Positions 33,790 to 43,457 of a stretch of DNA of 64,000 bases are shown in pieces. How positions within the stretch are numbered: the first letter of the stretch is position 1; every line of letters starts with the position of its first letter. Location of the stretch: the NCBI RefSeq assembly GCF_000733755.1, contig NZ_JPOF01000001.1:352001-416000 (forward strand), given 5' to 3'. Position numbers and translations under genes: made by a program. A model generated the notes under the pieces. That model did no database searches and was not told where the DNA came from. It saw nothing but the letters and a program-made list of their open reading frames with translations. This DNA is from Lachnoclostridium phytofermentans (GTDB lineage: Bacteria > Bacillota > Clostridia > Lachnospirales > Lachnospiraceae).

Positions 33790-35157
33790 ATGTTTCAGAA
33801 AAAAAGAAGGTTTTCAACAACTAGAATGATTGCTTTTGGTTTCTTAGCAGGAATTGTGCTAGGAACCTTGTTGCTATCTTTACCGATTGCCACGAAGGCT
33901 GGAATTGTAACACCGCTTGAAGATTCTTTCTTCACAGCGACAACATCCATCTGTGTGACCGGACTGACAACAGTAACAACAGGAGAACATTGGAGTTTCT
34001 TTGGCCAGTTTGTAATCCTGTTTTTAATACAGTTTGGAGGGTTGGGGGTTGTAACCTTCACTACAACTATATTTTTACTTCTCGGGAAGAGAGTAAAATT
34101 GTCGGACAGACTAGTAATTCAGAATGCGTATAACATTGATACCTTGTCTGGTCTGGTAAAACTTACGAAGAAAATAATCAAGTTTGCCCTCATTGTGGAA
34201 GGGCTGGGAGCGTTTTGCTATCTCTTTCAGTTCGTTCCTGAGTATGGGCTGGTGGATGGTGTATGGTATTCCATCTTTCACGCAGTATCGGCATTTTGCA
34301 ATGCCGGAATTGATTTAATAGGTGATAGCAGCTTTGTTCCATATCGAGATAATCTATGGATTAATTTAGTGACCATGGGACTAATCGTCCTTGGAGGTAT
34401 CGGTTTTCCGGTTTGGTGGGATGTACTTCATATATCAAAGCAGGCAGTAAAGAAAGAAATTAAGGTTCGTTCTATGTTTCGTAGGTTATCCCTGCATTCT
34501 AAAATTGTTATTACCTTCACAGCTGGTATGATTATGCTGGGGGCGGTTTTAACTTTAATTTTAGAGTTTAATAATCCAGCAACTATCGGTGAATTATCCT
34601 TTGGAAAGAAGGTTTTAAGCTCACTCTTTCAATCGGTTACAACCAGAACAGCAGGATTTGCAACAATTCCACAGCAAAATTTTAAAGACACCACGAGTAT
34701 TTTATACTTAGTTTGGATGTTTATAGGTGGATCACCTTCTGGTACAGCAGGTGGTATAAAAACGTCCACGGTGGCAGTTATCTTACTTTCTACGATATCA
34801 ATCGTACGTGGCAAGAAGGACATTGAAATCTTTCAGAGAAGAATTTCGGATCAGTATTTAAAGAAAGGTCTTGCAGTAGTTATGGTTAGCTTTTTGGTAC
34901 TTGTTGTAACAACCATTTCTTTATCTGCAATACAAAATAGTAGCTTTTTAGACACGCTCTATGAGACAACCTCAGCCATTGGAACAGTCGGTCTTACCAG
35001 AAATATGACAGGAAGTCTTATGACCGCAGGTAAAATTATAGTTATGATAACAATGTACCTAGGACGAATCGGTCCTATTACGATGGCGTTAGCAATTAAT
35101 GCAAGTAAACATCACGGTGAGAAATCTTTACCAGAAGGTAAAGTCTTGGTAGGGTAG
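33790..35157 (+). CDS. TrkH/KtrB family potassium uptake membrane subunit
   Basis: A 455-residue K+ channel-like transporter. Four M-P-M selectivity segments are visible: TTSICVTGLTTV (near 52), VSAFCNAGIDLIG (near 173), SVTTRTAGFATI (near 280) and SAIGTVGLTRN (near 395). It works with the regulatory NAD-binding subunit encoded just downstream. AGGAGA precedes the ATG, 35 bases after prfA. Confidence 0.93.
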   Translation: MFQKKRRFSTTRMIAFGFLAGIVLGTLLLSLPIATKAGIVTPLEDSFFTATTSICVTGLTTVTTGEHWSFFGQFVILFLIQFGGLGVVTFTTTIFLLLGKRVKLSDRLVIQNAYNIDTLSGLVKLTKKIIKFALIVEGLGAFCYLFQFVPEYGLVDGVWYSIFHAVSAFCNAGIDLIGDSSFVPYRDNLWINLVTMGLIVLGGIGFPVWWDVLHISKQAVKKEIKVRSMFRRLSLHSKIVITFTAGMIMLGAVLTLILEFNNPATIGELSFGKKVLSSLFQSVTTRTAGFATIPQQNFKDTTSILYLVWMFIGGSPSGTAGGIKTSTVAVILLSTISIVRGKKDIEIFQRRISDQYLKKGLAVVMVSFLVLVVTTISLSAIQNSSFLDTLYETTSAIGTVGLTRNMTGSLMTAGKIIVMITMYLGRIGPITMALAINASKHHGEKSLPEGKVLVG

Positions 35158-35271
35158 TGTGAAAAATATCACACTTTAGGCCATGCTGTGGCAGTACTGT
35201 AGGAGCAACTTGCACCAAGGAATGGATGAGTACTGCGGTAGGTGTTAACGAGGTTTTATTAGGAGGAAGTT
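35158..35271 (+). other. Structured spacer between the two K+ uptake genes
   Basis: GTGTGA/TCACAC forms a small hairpin immediately after the trkH-like stop, and GCAGTACT (35191-35198) pairs perfectly with AGTACTGC (35229-35236) around 30 bases. No T-run. Probably an mRNA-processing or translation-control element. Confidence 0.5.
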
Positions 35272-35925
35272 ATGGCAAGAAAAGAATTTGTTGTATTTGG
35301 ATTAGGTCGCTTTGGTAAAAGTGTAGCAACTACACTTGCAGAAGGCGGATGTGAAGTAATGGTTGTAGATAATGATGAGGATAAAATTCATGAAATAGCT
35401 GATTACGTAACCTATGCGGTGCGTGCAGATGTTACAGAAGCTGAAGCGCTAGAAAGTCTTGGCTTAAGTAATTTTGATGGTGCAGTTATTGCTATTGGAG
35501 AAAATTTAGAGGCAAGCGTTATGGTAACGATTCTTGTAAAAGAGTTAGGTGTACCATATGTACTTGCTAAAGCTCAAAATGAGTTGCATGCGAAAGTACT
35601 AAAGAAGGTTGGAGCTGATATGGTGGTATTTCCAGAAAAAGAAACTGGAATTCGTATCGCAAACAATTTAATGATGGGCAACTTCTTTGATGCAATTGAG
35701 TTATCTTCTACGTTTAGTATGATGGAACTTGATATCCTACAGGAGTGGATAGGACACTCCTTGCGTGAGTTGAATTTACGTGCTAAAAATAAGATAAATG
35801 TTATCGGAATTAAAAGAGATGATCAGCTTAACATCAATCCAGATGCAGATATGCCGCTAGAAAGAAACGATGTTCTAGTTATTATAGCTAAGAATGAGAT
35901 ATTAAATAAATTAGCGAATCAGTAA
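35272..35925 (+). CDS. TrkA/KtrA family potassium uptake regulator
   Basis: A 217-residue cytoplasmic RCK protein: an N-terminal Rossmann domain (VFGLGRFGKSVATTL, residues 7-21) that binds NAD(H) or ATP, and a C-terminal RCK_C domain (from about 135) that in Firmicutes often senses cyclic di-AMP. It gates the preceding membrane subunit. GGAGGAAG precedes the ATG. Confidence 0.93.
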   Translation: MARKEFVVFGLGRFGKSVATTLAEGGCEVMVVDNDEDKIHEIADYVTYAVRADVTEAEALESLGLSNFDGAVIAIGENLEASVMVTILVKELGVPYVLAKAQNELHAKVLKKVGADMVVFPEKETGIRIANNLMMGNFFDAIELSSTFSMMELDILQEWIGHSLRELNLRAKNKINVIGIKRDDQLNINPDADMPLERNDVLVIIAKNEILNKLANQ

Positions 35926-35979
35926 ATATACAAAACTTTCTTTTTAGTTAGGATGTAAAAATACAGCTTTCAAACAGAA

Positions 35980-36021
35980 CTTTGTGCCATTACACAAAGT
36001 TACTAGCGCTAAAAAGGCGCT
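35980..36021 (+). promoter_or_regulatory. Two-hairpin leader of the RNA methyltransferase gene
   Basis: CTTTGTG ccatta CACAAAG (35980-35999) and AGCGC taaaaag GCGCT (36005-36021) sit upstream of the ATG at 36047, matching the leader layout at prfA and at 62325. Confidence 0.55.
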
Positions 36022-36046
36022 AAAACAGTGTAGAAATGAGGAATAT

Positions 36047-36841
36047 ATGATTACTAGTTCATCCAATAGTCAAATCAAAAACCTAATGAAACTTCAAAAA
36101 CAGAGTAAGGCCAGGAACGAGCAGGAGGTATTTGTTTGTGAGGGAAAGAAAATGTTTGAAGAAGTTGCTAGCCAAAGGCGTAATCTTATTCAGAAGGTGT
36201 ACCTAGTAGAGAGTTGTTATCATCAATATATGAAACAAGATCCAGCATACTTAAAGGATCTGGATTTTGAAGTGGTATCAGATCAAGTGATGAAGGAAGC
36301 ATCAGAGACTATTACACCCCAAGGAATATTAGCGATAGTAAAACAGCCAACCTATACTCTTAGCGATATGATTTCTGGAGATTCCATCAGATTACTTTTA
36401 CTAGAAGATATCAGAGATCCAGGAAATTTAGGAACGATGGTAAGAACAGCAGAAGGTGTTGGAATGTCTGGTATTGTACTTAGTAAAGATAGTGTTGATA
36501 TGTTTAACCCAAAGGTAATTCGTTCTACCATGGGGGCAATATTTCGAGTACCTTTCCTTTATGCAGAAGATTTTTTTGCATGTCTTAATCGAATTAAAAA
36601 CGAGGGAATAGAAGTTTATGCAGCTCACCTGCAAGGTGCAGTATGGTATGATAAAGTTTCATTCCAAGGAAAGTCTGCAATTCTTATTGGTAATGAGGCG
36701 AATGGACTAAGCGAAACAGCAACCTCACTTTCTACGCAAAGAATTAAAATACCAATGGAGGGGAATGTAGAGTCCCTAAACGCAGCAATTGCAGCCGCTG
36801 TATTGATGTATGAATCTTATCGACAAATTCGAAACGGATAA
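36047..36841 (+). CDS. TrmH/SpoU family RNA 2'-O-methyltransferase
   Basis: A 264-residue knotted (SPOUT) methyltransferase with an N-terminal substrate-binding domain. Motifs: LLLEDIRDPGNLGTMVRTAEG (motif 1), ILIGNEANGLSE (motif 2) and IPMEGNVESLNAAIAAAVLMYE (motif 3). It methylates the 2'-OH of a ribose in rRNA or tRNA. I start at 36047 with ATGAGGA upstream; the longer frame from 35984 runs through the leader hairpins and is rejected. Confidence 0.93.
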   Translation: MITSSSNSQIKNLMKLQKQSKARNEQEVFVCEGKKMFEEVASQRRNLIQKVYLVESCYHQYMKQDPAYLKDLDFEVVSDQVMKEASETITPQGILAIVKQPTYTLSDMISGDSIRLLLLEDIRDPGNLGTMVRTAEGVGMSGIVLSKDSVDMFNPKVIRSTMGAIFRVPFLYAEDFFACLNRIKNEGIEVYAAHLQGAVWYDKVSFQGKSAILIGNEANGLSETATSLSTQRIKIPMEGNVESLNAAIAAAVLMYESYRQIRNG

Positions 36842-36898
36842 AGTTTTAGTATTACCTATGGTAGAAATGTATGAATACTTATTTGTTACAGATTTAGA

Positions 36899-36952
36899 AG
36901 GAGCGCTTCCTCTATAGATATGGAATTATCTATAGAGGAATGCTCCTTTTTC
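36899..36952 (+). terminator. Strong terminator after the RNA methyltransferase gene
   Basis: AAGGAGC plus TTCCTCTATAGAT (36899-36920) pair with ATCTATAGAGGAA plus GCTCCTT (36929-36949) across an 8-base loop, ending in a T-run. Confidence 0.92.
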
Positions 36953-37206
36953 AGGTTCTATGTCAAGTTTTGGGGGATAATTGTTATCAATTATGCTCCA
37001 TTACTTGAGGTGGGGCTATTTTTATTTTAACAAATAGCCTGTTGAAACTATGGCAGATGGTCCTATTTTATGAATCTTTCACTTATAATTTGTACTTAGG
37101 ATAATGGAGTAGTCACGTTTTGTCAAACTGTGACTAGCGGTTTACCTTTTCAAAGAGCGAATTTTTCGATATAATAAATGTAAAATAATGGAAAGGACAA
37201 ACCACC
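36953..37206. other. AT-rich gap, no gene seen
   Basis: After the terminator, about 250 bp remain without a credible frame. A -10-like TATAAT around 37170-37180 lies upstream of the next gene. Part of it (around 36960-37040, G-rich runs such as GTTTTGGGGG) could be a mobile-element scar, but no inverted repeats were found to support this. Confidence 0.4.
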
Positions 37207-38952
37207 ATGAAGATCATCATGAGTTTTTACGATAATTATACGTTCTTGTATATCATGGGCGGGATATGTTGCATTGGAGTACTGATGAAATGCTGCCTGC
37301 TTTATGGGTACGTAAAGTTAATTCGAGCCTCGGAGTCGATGGCAACGACGAATACTAATTGGATGAAGAACATGAAACAACGATTTGAAACATCATACCA
37401 ACTAAAAATAGGTGTGAATAACGTGGATATTTTTGTGGACAAGCATGTGAATAGAAGTAAATTCTGTGGAATATTATTATCCACATGGGAGAATTTAAGT
37501 GGACAAACTATCACGTTATGTCTAGCGATTGGCACGTTTGCTGGCGTTTCAGGACTTGTCTATAACTGTGGAACAGGACGTGTTTTATTCACATTCTTTG
37601 TTGGCGCTTGGACAGCAATTATTGTGAATATTGTGGATAACGTTGTGAATATCCCTGCTCATAGGCAATTGTTAAGGATAAATCTGAAGGATTATTTTGA
37701 AAACTATCTAAAGACTCGTATGGAACAAGAACATCTAAATACTGAAATGCGCAAACAAACGAGACGAGAATATCTCTATGAGATAACGAATAGTGCTACA
37801 ACACAAACCGCAGCTGCCTTAGAAGACACTGAGTTAGTAAAACGTTTAGAAGAAGCTAAAAAAGAAGTTGAAGAAGCTTTACAAGTGACACCAGTTAAGT
37901 TTATAAATCCAAAACCAGTGGTGGTAAAACAAGCTCTTTCTAAAAGTGTACCATTAAAAGCTGAGAATCAAATCGAAAACAAAATTGAAAATAAAGATCA
38001 AAAAAAGCAATTGAAGCTCTTAAAAACTATGGAGGCTGAAAGAGAAAAAGAACTTCGCGAAGAAAAGAAAAGATTAGATGCTTTGTCGAAAGAGTCCTCT
38101 AAGGAAAAGAAGAAGGAAGATAAAAAAGCTGCTAAAATTGATTATAAAAACGTTAAATTAGCAGCCAAAGAATCTTTTAAACAGGAAAAGCTTCTAAAAA
38201 AAGAGGAACTAGAACAGGCAAAATTGCAGGCATTTGAGGAAGAAAGGCAAGATAAGCTTTCCAAAAAGGAAGAGCAGAATCAAAATAAGCTAAGAAAAAA
38301 GCAAGCAAAGGTCGATGCAATTGCTGCTAACAAAGAGCAAAAGGATCAGAAAAAAGCGTTAAAAAAGCAAGCTCTGCTAGAAAAACAGCAAGAAAAAGAA
38401 GAGAAAAAGCAAGCAAAAATAGATAACAAGGCTGCTCTAAAGCAGAAAAAAATTGATGATAAAGAAGCAAATCGCCTTGCTAGAGTTAAGGCAAAAGAGG
38501 ATGCTAAAATTTCAAAATATGTTCATAAACAAGAGAAGATAAAGCAAAAAGAATCTAAACTCCAAGAAAAAATAGCGAGAGCTACAAATTGGAATGTAGT
38601 AGACATGAAAAATGAAGAAAAATCGAATGCTCCGAAGGTTTCTCAAAAAGCTTATATAGAAAAGATGAGGTTAAAGGAAGAAAAACAAAAAAACTTGAAA
38701 CGACTGGAAGAAGAAAGAAGGATAAAAACTCTTAATAGAGAAAATAATATAAACTTAGAGGAAACTAATTCTTATGAAGCTGCGCAGGATATCATTGATG
38801 AGATTGTAAAGCAAAAGAAAGAAGAAAACTCGAAGCTTTTTCATGTAATAGAGAAAGCAAACGAAATCGATAAGGAAGTCAGTGAATGTTTAGCAACAAG
38901 CAAAGAAGATGACGAGTTAATAGAGGAAGTTTTAAGAGAGTTTTTCATGTAA
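37207..38952 (+). CDS. Membrane-anchored coiled-coil protein, unknown function
   Basis: A 581-residue protein. One membrane helix lies near residues 10-33 and two more near 98-150. From about residue 170 it is almost entirely Lys/Glu/Gln-rich heptad-type coiled coil (about 250-520), with an acidic end. I do not recognise a family. It could be a cell-envelope scaffold or division-associated protein (inference from shape only). AAAGGA precedes the ATG. Confidence 0.6.
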   Translation: MKIIMSFYDNYTFLYIMGGICCIGVLMKCCLLYGYVKLIRASESMATTNTNWMKNMKQRFETSYQLKIGVNNVDIFVDKHVNRSKFCGILLSTWENLSGQTITLCLAIGTFAGVSGLVYNCGTGRVLFTFFVGAWTAIIVNIVDNVVNIPAHRQLLRINLKDYFENYLKTRMEQEHLNTEMRKQTRREYLYEITNSATTQTAAALEDTELVKRLEEAKKEVEEALQVTPVKFINPKPVVVKQALSKSVPLKAENQIENKIENKDQKKQLKLLKTMEAEREKELREEKKRLDALSKESSKEKKKEDKKAAKIDYKNVKLAAKESFKQEKLLKKEELEQAKLQAFEEERQDKLSKKEEQNQNKLRKKQAKVDAIAANKEQKDQKKALKKQALLEKQQEKEEKKQAKIDNKAALKQKKIDDKEANRLARVKAKEDAKISKYVHKQEKIKQKESKLQEKIARATNWNVVDMKNEEKSNAPKVSQKAYIEKMRLKEEKQKNLKRLEEERRIKTLNRENNINLEETNSYEAAQDIIDEIVKQKKEENSKLFHVIEKANEIDKEVSECLATSKEDDELIEEVLREFFM

Positions 38953-38992
38953 GCAAATATTTAGAAATTATTTGTGAAAATTAACGAAAACC

Positions 38993-39021
38993 TTGAAAAC
39001 GTGCTATAGGAATGGTAGAAT
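38993..39021 (+). promoter_or_regulatory. Sigma-A promoter of pgi
   Basis: -35 TTGAAA (38993-38998), 17-bp spacer, -10 TAGAAT (39016-39021), about 145 bp before the pgi start. Confidence 0.7.
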
Positions 39022-39165
39022 AGTCATGTTTATACTAGAGCATTGATATAAATACAGGTTTCATGGGGCATAGAAAATCTTGTAAGATATGAATGCTTCG
39101 CAGAGGTCAATTGATGGTAAAAGAAGTTGATTCTGTAATTACATAAGTAAGGAGTGTTGTTCATT

Positions 39166-40515
39166 ATGGCTAAAGTAACCTTTGACTATTCTATTGCAAA
39201 ACAGTTTTTTAGTAACGAAGAATTAAGATACATGAAGACAACAGCAGAAGCTGCAAAACAGGTTTTATTAGAGAAAACAGGTGCAGGTAACGATTTCTTA
39301 GGTTGGATTGACCTCCCTGTGGATTATGATAAAGAAGAGTTTGAGAGAATCTTAGCAGCAGCGAAAAAGATTCAATCAGATTCTGAGGTATTACTTGTAA
39401 TTGGAATTGGTGGTTCTTATCTTGGTGCTAGAGCTGCTATTGAATTTTTGCGCCATAGTTTTTATAACTCTGTATCGAAAGAAGTACGTAAAACCCCAGA
39501 GATTTATTATGTTGGTAATAATATTAGCAGTACTTACTTAACTCATTTGATTGAAGTAATTGGAGAACGTGATTTTTCTGTTAATATCATTAGTAAATCA
39601 GGGACTACTACGGAACCAGCGATAGCTTTTCGTATCTTTAAGAAACTTTTAATGAAGAAGTATGGTAAAGAAGAAGCAGCAAAGAGGATCTATGCTACTA
39701 CGGATCAATCCAAAGGTGCATTAAAGAATCTAGCTACGGAAGAAGGCTATGAAAGTTTCGTTGTACCAGATGATGTAGGAGGACGTTTTTCTGTATTAAC
39801 TGCGGTAGGTTTATTACCAATTGCTGTATCAGGTGCAGATATCAAGCAATTGATGGATGGTGCCGCTAGTATGAGAGAACGCTGTTTAAATAATAATTTT
39901 GAAGATAATGATTCTCTACTCTATGCTAGTATTCGAAACATCTTATTAAGAAAAGGAAAGAGTATTGAAATCCTTGCAAATTATGAGCCAGCACTCCATT
40001 ATGTTGGTGAGTGGTGGAAGCAGTTATATGGCGAGAGTGAAGGAAAAGACAAGAAAGGTATCTTCCCAGCAAGTGTTGATTTAACTACGGATTTACATTC
40101 TATGGGGCAGTTTATTCAGGATGGACAAAGAACCATGTTTGAAACTGTTATGAATCTTGAAAAATCTACTTGTGAAGTGATACTTGAGGAAGAAGACGTT
40201 GACTTAGACGGACTTAATTACCTCGCAGGAAAGAGTGTTGATTTTATTAACAAGAGTGCTATGAAGGGAACCTTGCTAGCACATACAGATGGTGATGTAC
40301 CGAATCTTATTGTTAATATTGCCGAACAGTCTGAGTTTTGCTTAGGTGAGTTATTCTACTTCTTCGAATTTGCTTGTGGAGTAAGCGGATATATCCTTGG
40401 TGTAAATCCTTTCGATCAACCGGGGGTTGAAAGCTATAAGAAGAACATGTTTGCGTTACTTGGAAAACCAGGTTTTGAAGAATTAAGTAAGAGACTGCAA
40501 GAGAGATTACAGTAA
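39166..40515 (+). CDS. pgi: Glucose-6-phosphate isomerase
   Basis: A 449-residue enzyme interconverting glucose 6-phosphate and fructose 6-phosphate in glycolysis. Motifs: [16 protein letters not shown] (near 76), [14 protein letters not shown] (near 140), [16 protein letters not shown] (near 200) and [12 protein letters not shown] near the end. ATG 39166 is chosen with AAGGAG upstream; an in-frame GTG at 39154 overlaps that site. Confidence 0.97.
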   Translation: MAKVTFDYSIAKQFFSNEELRYMKTTAEAAKQVLLEKTGAGNDFLGWIDLPVDYDKEEFERILAAAKKIQSDSEVLLVIGIGGSYLGARAAIEFLRHSFYNSVSKEVRKTPEIYYVGNNISSTYLTHLIEVIGERDFSVNIISKSGTTTEPAIAFRIFKKLLMKKYGKEEAAKRIYATTDQSKGALKNLATEEGYESFVVPDDVGGRFSVLTAVGLLPIAVSGADIKQLMDGAASMRERCLNNNFEDNDSLLYASIRNILLRKGKSIEILANYEPALHYVGEWWKQLYGESEGKDKKGIFPASVDLTTDLHSMGQFIQDGQRTMFETVMNLEKSTCEVILEEEDVDLDGLNYLAGKSVDFINKSAMKGTLLAHTDGDVPNLIVNIAEQSEFCLGELFYFFEFACGVSGYILGVNPFDQPGVESYKKNMFALLGKPGFEELSKRLQERLQ

Positions 40516-40924
40516 GATTGAATTTGTGAAATTACTGTTTAATAAATAAAAGATTGTAGGTTGCATTTGAGAGGCTGTTTGATTGAACAGTCTCTTTCTA
40601 TTATATAAAAATTTGTATATTCTTTTCGGTAGATAAATAGTTTGATAATTACTCTTGTTATTGCAATAGTCTATATTTTATTAATATCCTTCTAGGTGTA
40701 ACAGAAGAATTGATTTGGATATTTATGGGGAAGTGGAATATACAAAAGTAATTTAATCCTGTATAATAAGCTATTACGAGTGAAATAACATTATTGGTAA
40801 ATACTATAGCGTTAGATACGCTTTCCTTTTCTAACTAGGAATTGCGAATATTCAATATAAAACAAATTTATAATATAAATACTATACTCATAAGGAAGTA
40901 TACATAAAGGAAGGGATTTTATTG
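40516..40924 (+). other. Gap between pgi and the patatin gene
   Basis: It holds the pgi terminator (40570-40600) and an AGCGT tagat ACGCT hairpin at 40808-40822, similar to hairpins before other genes here but over 100 bases from the start. The rest is AT-rich with no clear frame. Confidence 0.5.
40570..40600 (+). terminator. Terminator after pgi
   Basis: AGAGGCTGTT (40570-40579) pairs with AACAGTCTCT (40586-40595), followed by TTCTATTAT. Confidence 0.85.
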
Positions 40925-42121
40925 ATGGAAGGATTCGATTTCTCAAAAGAATATGGAATCGTGCTGGAGGGTGGAGGAGCCAAAGGAGCTTATCAAATTG
41001 GGGTTTGGAAAGCCATGAGGGAGCTTGGTATCAAAATCAAGGGAATCAGCGGAGTTTCTGTTGGAGCATTAAATGGTGCCCTCATCTGCATGGGAGATAT
41101 TGATAAGGCTATAAAGCTTTGGGAGAGCATAACTTACGACAGAGTTATGGAAGTAGATAATGAACAGATGGAACATATCATGAAGCGAGAATTAAAGCAA
41201 TTAAAACTGGTTGATTTAACGAAGACTGGAATGAAAGTTCTTGCTTCACGTGGTTTTAATGTTACACCATTAAAAAGTATGATAGAAGAGGTTGTAGAAG
41301 AAGATAGAATCCGTAATTCTGACATAGAATTTTATTTAGGAACGTTTTGCATTAGTGATATGAAGCAATTAGAAATCTGTGCTAAGGAAGCAGAACCAGA
41401 GAGGTTAAAGGATTATCTTTTAGCAAGTGCTTATTTTCCGGCATTTAAGAATGAAAAACTTCATGGGCTTAGTTATGTTGATGGCGGAGTTATGAATAAT
41501 GTACCTATTGATACACTAATTAAGAATGGTTATAAAGATATCATTGTAGTTCGTATCTATGGGCTTGGGATAGAAAAACGAGTAAAGATTCCAGAGGATG
41601 TTTCTGTAACAACAATTGCTCCGAGGGTGGAGCTTGGTAGTATTTTAGAATTTGATGGAAAAAAGACTGGGCGTAATATTACCATCGGCTACTATGATGC
41701 GATGAGAGTGTTTAAATCCCTAAAGGGAAAAATCTATTATGTGGATTCAAGGCTTAATGAAAGAGAATGCTTAGAACTATTTTTAGAATGTAATAAAAGT
41801 GTTGCAATGGCGTATCATGAATATTATAAACTCGACTACTCAAAAGAAGAACTTTTTACTAGAGGAATGTTAGAGATAATCTTACCTTTGGTTGCTGAGG
41901 AATTAAAGTTATCGAAGGAATGGAGCTATCTAGATTTATATCTTGCCTTACTAGAACTATGTGCTAAATATATGCATGTTCAAAAATATTATATTTATAC
42001 AGAACAGGAACTGGTGGATAAGATAAGAGTGAAATATGAACTTCGAAAGAAAAGGCGTGATTCCAAGGAGATACCGACATTTGTGCAACTAGCACTCGGA
42101 TTTATAACAATACGGGAATAA
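40925..42121 (+). CDS. Patatin-like phospholipase
   Basis: A 398-residue serine hydrolase of the patatin family. The oxyanion loop is EGGGAKGAYQIG (residues 15-26), the nucleophile is Ser45 in GVSVG, and the catalytic Asp is in VDGGVMNN near residue 180, completing the Ser-Asp dyad. It would cleave acyl chains from membrane lipids. No signal peptide is present, so it is cytoplasmic or membrane-peripheral. GGAAGGGA precedes the ATG. Confidence 0.92.
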   Translation: MEGFDFSKEYGIVLEGGGAKGAYQIGVWKAMRELGIKIKGISGVSVGALNGALICMGDIDKAIKLWESITYDRVMEVDNEQMEHIMKRELKQLKLVDLTKTGMKVLASRGFNVTPLKSMIEEVVEEDRIRNSDIEFYLGTFCISDMKQLEICAKEAEPERLKDYLLASAYFPAFKNEKLHGLSYVDGGVMNNVPIDTLIKNGYKDIIVVRIYGLGIEKRVKIPEDVSVTTIAPRVELGSILEFDGKKTGRNITIGYYDAMRVFKSLKGKIYYVDSRLNERECLELFLECNKSVAMAYHEYYKLDYSKEELFTRGMLEIILPLVAEELKLSKEWSYLDLYLALLELCAKYMHVQKYYIYTEQELVDKIRVKYELRKKRRDSKEIPTFVQLALGFITIRE

Positions 42122-42175
42122 CATTTAGATAAGTATATTTATTAGGAAAAAAGTAGTAAATATTTAAATTATTTC

Positions 42176-42203
42176 TTGACTTTTCCAATTCATAACGTAT
42201 AAT
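42176..42203 (+). promoter_or_regulatory. Sigma-A promoter of argF
   Basis: -35 TTGACT (42176-42181), 16-bp spacer, perfect -10 TATAAT (42198-42203). Confidence 0.85.
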
Positions 42204-42221
42204 GTATAAAAAGGAACTATA

Positions 42222-42239
42222 TATGTATAATTATACAAC
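42222..42239 (+). promoter_or_regulatory. Candidate ARG box (ArgR operator)
   Basis: TATGTATAATTATACAAC matches the ARG box consensus TNTGNATWWWWATNCANA at all defined positions except the last, and contains a 14-bp palindrome. It starts about 19 bp after the -10, overlapping the transcript start region, where ArgR binding would repress argF. Confidence 0.65.
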
Positions 42240-42286
42240 CCATACTGATGAGATGTTTTATCCATCAGGGGAGAATTGGAGGGAAT

Positions 42287-43225
42287 ATGAATTTAAAAGG
42301 ACGCTCTTTTCTTACATTAAAAGATTTTACACCTGAAGAAATTATGTATCTATTAGATTTAGCAGCCAAACTGAAAGAACAAAAGAAACAAAGAATCACT
42401 GGAAATAGATTAAAAGGAAAAAACATAGCGTTGATTTTTGAGAAGCCATCGACCCGTACCAGATGTGCATTCACCATTGGATGTATTGATGAGGGTGGTC
42501 ATCCAGAGTATCTCGGAAAAGATGATATCCAACTTGGATATAAAGAGAGTGTGGAAGACACGGCAAGAGTATTAGGACGTATGTTTGATGGAATCGAGTT
42601 TCGTGGATTCTCTCAAGACACTGTTGAGAAGTTGGCAAAATACAGCAAAGTTCCGGTATGGAATGGTCTAACCGACGAATATCATCCTACCCAGATTTTG
42701 GCTGATTTCTTAACGTTAAAAGAGCAGTTTCATACCTTGAAGGGTCTAAAGCTAGTGTTTGTCGGAGACGGAAGAAATAATATGGCGAATAGCTTAATGA
42801 TAGGTGCTAGTAAGATGGGGATTCATTTTACAATCTTAGCTCCTAAGAGCTTATGGCCAAAAGAAGATTTAGTATCTTTATGTCTTGGTTATGCAAAGAC
42901 ATCAGGTAGTATCATAACAATTACAGAGGATTTAGAGGCAGTTTCTGGCGCAGATGCGATTTACACTGATGTATGGTGTTCCATGGGAGAAGAAGATAAG
43001 GCAGCAGAACGTATTGCTTTATTAAAACCATATCAAGTAAATACAGAGTTAATGAAGAAGTCAGGAAAAGATAGTACAGTTTTCCTCCACTGTCTCCCTG
43101 CGGTAAAAGGAAACGAGGTAACAGAAGAAGTATTTGAACAGTTTGCAGACATCGTATTTGATGAAGCAGAAAATCGTATGCATACAATAAAAGCAGTAAT
43201 GGTTGCGACCCTTGGAAATGAGTAA
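42287..43225 (+). CDS. argF: Ornithine carbamoyltransferase
   Basis: A 312-residue enzyme making citrulline from ornithine and carbamoyl phosphate. The carbamoyl-phosphate motif is [11 protein letters not shown] (near 55) and the ornithine motif is HCLPAVKG (near 270). ATG 42287 is used because GGAGGG lies just upstream; a longer frame from 42248 is rejected. No other arg genes are adjacent. The promoter with an ARG-box-like operator supports arginine control. Confidence 0.96.
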   Translation: MNLKGRSFLTLKDFTPEEIMYLLDLAAKLKEQKKQRITGNRLKGKNIALIFEKPSTRTRCAFTIGCIDEGGHPEYLGKDDIQLGYKESVEDTARVLGRMFDGIEFRGFSQDTVEKLAKYSKVPVWNGLTDEYHPTQILADFLTLKEQFHTLKGLKLVFVGDGRNNMANSLMIGASKMGIHFTILAPKSLWPKEDLVSLCLGYAKTSGSIITITEDLEAVSGADAIYTDVWCSMGEEDKAAERIALLKPYQVNTELMKKSGKDSTVFLHCLPAVKGNEVTEEVFEQFADIVFDEAENRMHTIKAVMVATLGNE

Positions 43226-43289
43226 ATAACAGCTATTACTATATTAAAAAGATTAGTTTTTTATAGACTAACTCTAATGAAATATTAAT

Positions 43290-43318
43290 TTGAAATTCTC
43301 TCACTAAGAAGGTATGAT
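43290..43318 (+). promoter_or_regulatory. Sigma-A promoter of the LiaF-like gene
   Basis: -35 TTGAAA (43290-43295), 17-bp spacer, -10 TATGAT (43313-43318). The leader that follows has an AGCGAT/ATCGCT stem and a perfect ACTATAAA/TTTATAGT stem just before the ribosome binding site. Confidence 0.7.
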
Positions 43319-43457
43319 AGAAGCATACAAAGCGATGAGAAATGAGAAAGACTTATCGCTAATACCTCGCAAGGTGAATGCAAAGCATCACGAGACATAC
43401 TATAAAGAGTAAAATTTATAGTAGGAGAGAAGTAAGAAATGAAAGGAGAGTTGGCTT

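Noticed and set aside
35984-36046. N-terminal extension of the RNA methyltransferase
   Set aside because: The extra 21 codons cover the leader hairpins, and a better start with ATGAGGA upstream lies at 36047.
36953-37100. Insertion-sequence remnant
   Set aside because: G-rich runs looked unusual, but no terminal inverted repeats, target duplications or transposase fragments were found.
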